Source: Acidobacteriota bacterium (lineage in GTDB: Bacteria; Acidobacteriota; Blastocatellia; RBC074). From it: a stretch of 64,000 bases of DNA. Below the pieces are notes generated by a model. That model was not told where the DNA came from and did no database searches. It was given only the letters and a program-made list of their open reading frames with translations. This document shows positions 63,098 to 64,000 of the stretch, piece by piece. Both the position numbers and the translations under genes were made by a program. Numbering within the stretch: position 1 is the stretch's first letter; every line of letters begins with the position of its first letter. The stretch is from assembly GCA_016710075.1 (NCBI GenBank), contig JADJLO010000007.1, positions 62,001-126,000 of the forward strand, read 5' to 3'.

Positions 63098-64000
63098 TCA
63101 GGTGTTCAGGCCGGCAGTCCGGCGGTAAAGCGCAAGGAATTTGTCGAAATCCTCGCCGGTTGCGCGTTTCTCTCCATACCAGGTCTGTTCGAATGACCAG
63201 GTCATCCGTGAGAAATCATCCAGGAGAGCCTTATCTTTGCTCATCTCTTCAAGGTAGTCTCGATTGGTCCTTGACCGTTCGAGTTTGATTTTGCCTTTGA
63301 GTTCCATTTCGCACAAAAGTGCGATGTAGGCTCTTCTGATAGCCGATCTGAAGTCACCGGAGACTGCCAGTTCGCGGGCATTTTTCAGCAGATCTGACGG
63401 CGAGAGATCGATCGATATCTCCTCTCCGAGAATTTCGCGCATCTCATCGGCATCAGCCTTCTTACGCCGGCTGAGCAGTCGCCGGAAAATATAGGTAATT
63501 CCCGAGGCGAGAGCCGCGAGGAGAAAAAGCGTTATCAGGATTCGCAACCCGGCAATCGTCTTTGATCCGGTCTTGCCGTTATCTTCACGAGGTTTGGATT
63601 CGAACCTGTTCAGGAACTGGACTACCTTGTCGAGTATCTGACGCAGCCATTTCTTGATCAGAGATTCCTGGCGCTGATCGCGCCGGTACTCTGGGCGTGC
63701 GAGAATCGAGTCGAGTTTTGAGCTCTGATTCTTAAGCTCGGCATTGGGATCGCCGGTTTCTGTTCTGATTCGACTTTGCAGGACCTGAAGCCTGTCGGCG
63801 ATTTCGATGAGCATTGAGCGCAACTGCTCCGAGTCGCCATTCACATTTTCAATGACAGCGTCCAGCGTTTCGTGAAGCCATGAATTGTCGACCCGCAAGT
63901 TCTGCCCGTTGAATTCAACCTCTTCGTATTGAGGCAGCGATTTTTTTACGGCGAGTGCGGCATCGAGCACTTCGCCGGCAGCCGGTTCGCCGTCGACCAG
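63098..64000 (-). CDS. DUF4129 domain protein, 5' end outside window
   Basis: The minus-strand frame is open to the window edge, so the N terminus is missing; the internal Met at 63970 is not the start. Over 300 residues are visible. A helical, probably periplasmic, region comes first (SEQLRSMLIEIADRLQVLQS), then a membrane helix (ILITLFLLAALASGITYIFR), then the DUF4129 domain (LSPSDLLKNARELAVSGDFR, AIRRAYIALLCEMELKGKIK, WSFEQTWYGEKRATGEDFDK). It pairs with the downstream DUF4350 gene, as in related gene clusters containing MoxR. Confidence 0.85.
   Translation of the reverse strand: MVDGEPAAGEVLDAALAVKKSLPQYEEVEFNGQNLRVDNSWLHETLDAVIENVNGDSEQLRSMLIEIADRLQVLQSRIRTETGDPNAELKNQSSKLDSILARPEYRRDQRQESLIKKWLRQILDKVVQFLNRFESKPREDNGKTGSKTIAGLRILITLFLLAALASGITYIFRRLLSRRKKADADEMREILGEEISIDLSPSDLLKNARELAVSGDFRSAIRRAYIALLCEMELKGKIKLERSRTNRDYLEEMSKDKALLDDFSRMTWSFEQTWYGEKRATGEDFDKFLALYRRTAGLNT

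Overview
The window is about 64 kb of a moderately GC-rich bacterial chromosome. No rRNA gene is present, so the lineage is inferred. Zinc-ribbon and PEGA proteins fused to formylglycine-generating-enzyme-like domains, an Oar-type TonB receptor, a tricorn-like peptidase, the cdaA-cdaR-glmM block, tldD-tldE and DUF4350/DUF4129 membrane proteins together fit Acidobacteriota, perhaps Blastocatellia. An important caveat is that about 15 otherwise intact genes are split by single-base changes, most of them in runs of the same base. This looks like consensus-sequence error, not mass gene decay, so I report such genes as one CDS and say where the frame breaks.

Layout. 1-7 kb: an unrecognised partial gene, then a minus-strand operon nfnA-nfnB-korA-korB (ferredoxin-linked transhydrogenase plus 2-oxoacid:ferredoxin oxidoreductase). 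7-13 kb: an accessory stretch with a MITE-like element, a GrpB-family gene, a PLD-DEAD-DUF3427 helicase, an MNT/HEPN toxin-antitoxin pair, and fragments of a Fic gene and a sulfatase gene. 13-27 kb: a peptide/amino-acid utilisation cluster (glutaminase A-like protein, RpiR regulator, Tat-exported M19 dipeptidase, TonB receptor, tricorn-like S41 peptidase, S15/CocE hydrolase). 27-36 kb: an NYN nuclease, tRNA-Asn and tRNA-Ala, family 4 uracil-DNA glycosylase, MscS channel, outer-membrane protein, two FGE-like proteins and LexA. 36-39 kb: an ISAs1-type transposase fragment, three unrecognised genes and a truncated VOC gene. 39-50 kb: cdaA-cdaR-glmM, a penicillin-binding protein, tldD-tldE, ubiE/menE-type methyltransferase and an M16-like protein. 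50-64 kb: dipeptide-type permeases, a cytochrome c lipoprotein, zinc-ribbon membrane proteins, an SDR, pheA-aroF, a SanA-like protein, rpmB and the DUF4350/DUF4129 pair.

The most interesting signals lie between genes. Upstream of pheA-aroF is a 48-codon reading frame with a dense run of Phe/Tyr/Trp codons, then an intrinsic terminator, then pheA: the layout of ribosome-mediated attenuation. At least seven gaps hold paired, inverted arrays of 7- or 9-base units at gene ends; in one case the repeat supplies the stop codons of both converging genes. A MITE-like repeat occurs as two near-complete copies and one remnant, and one copy is bounded by a direct repeat that looks like a target-site duplication.
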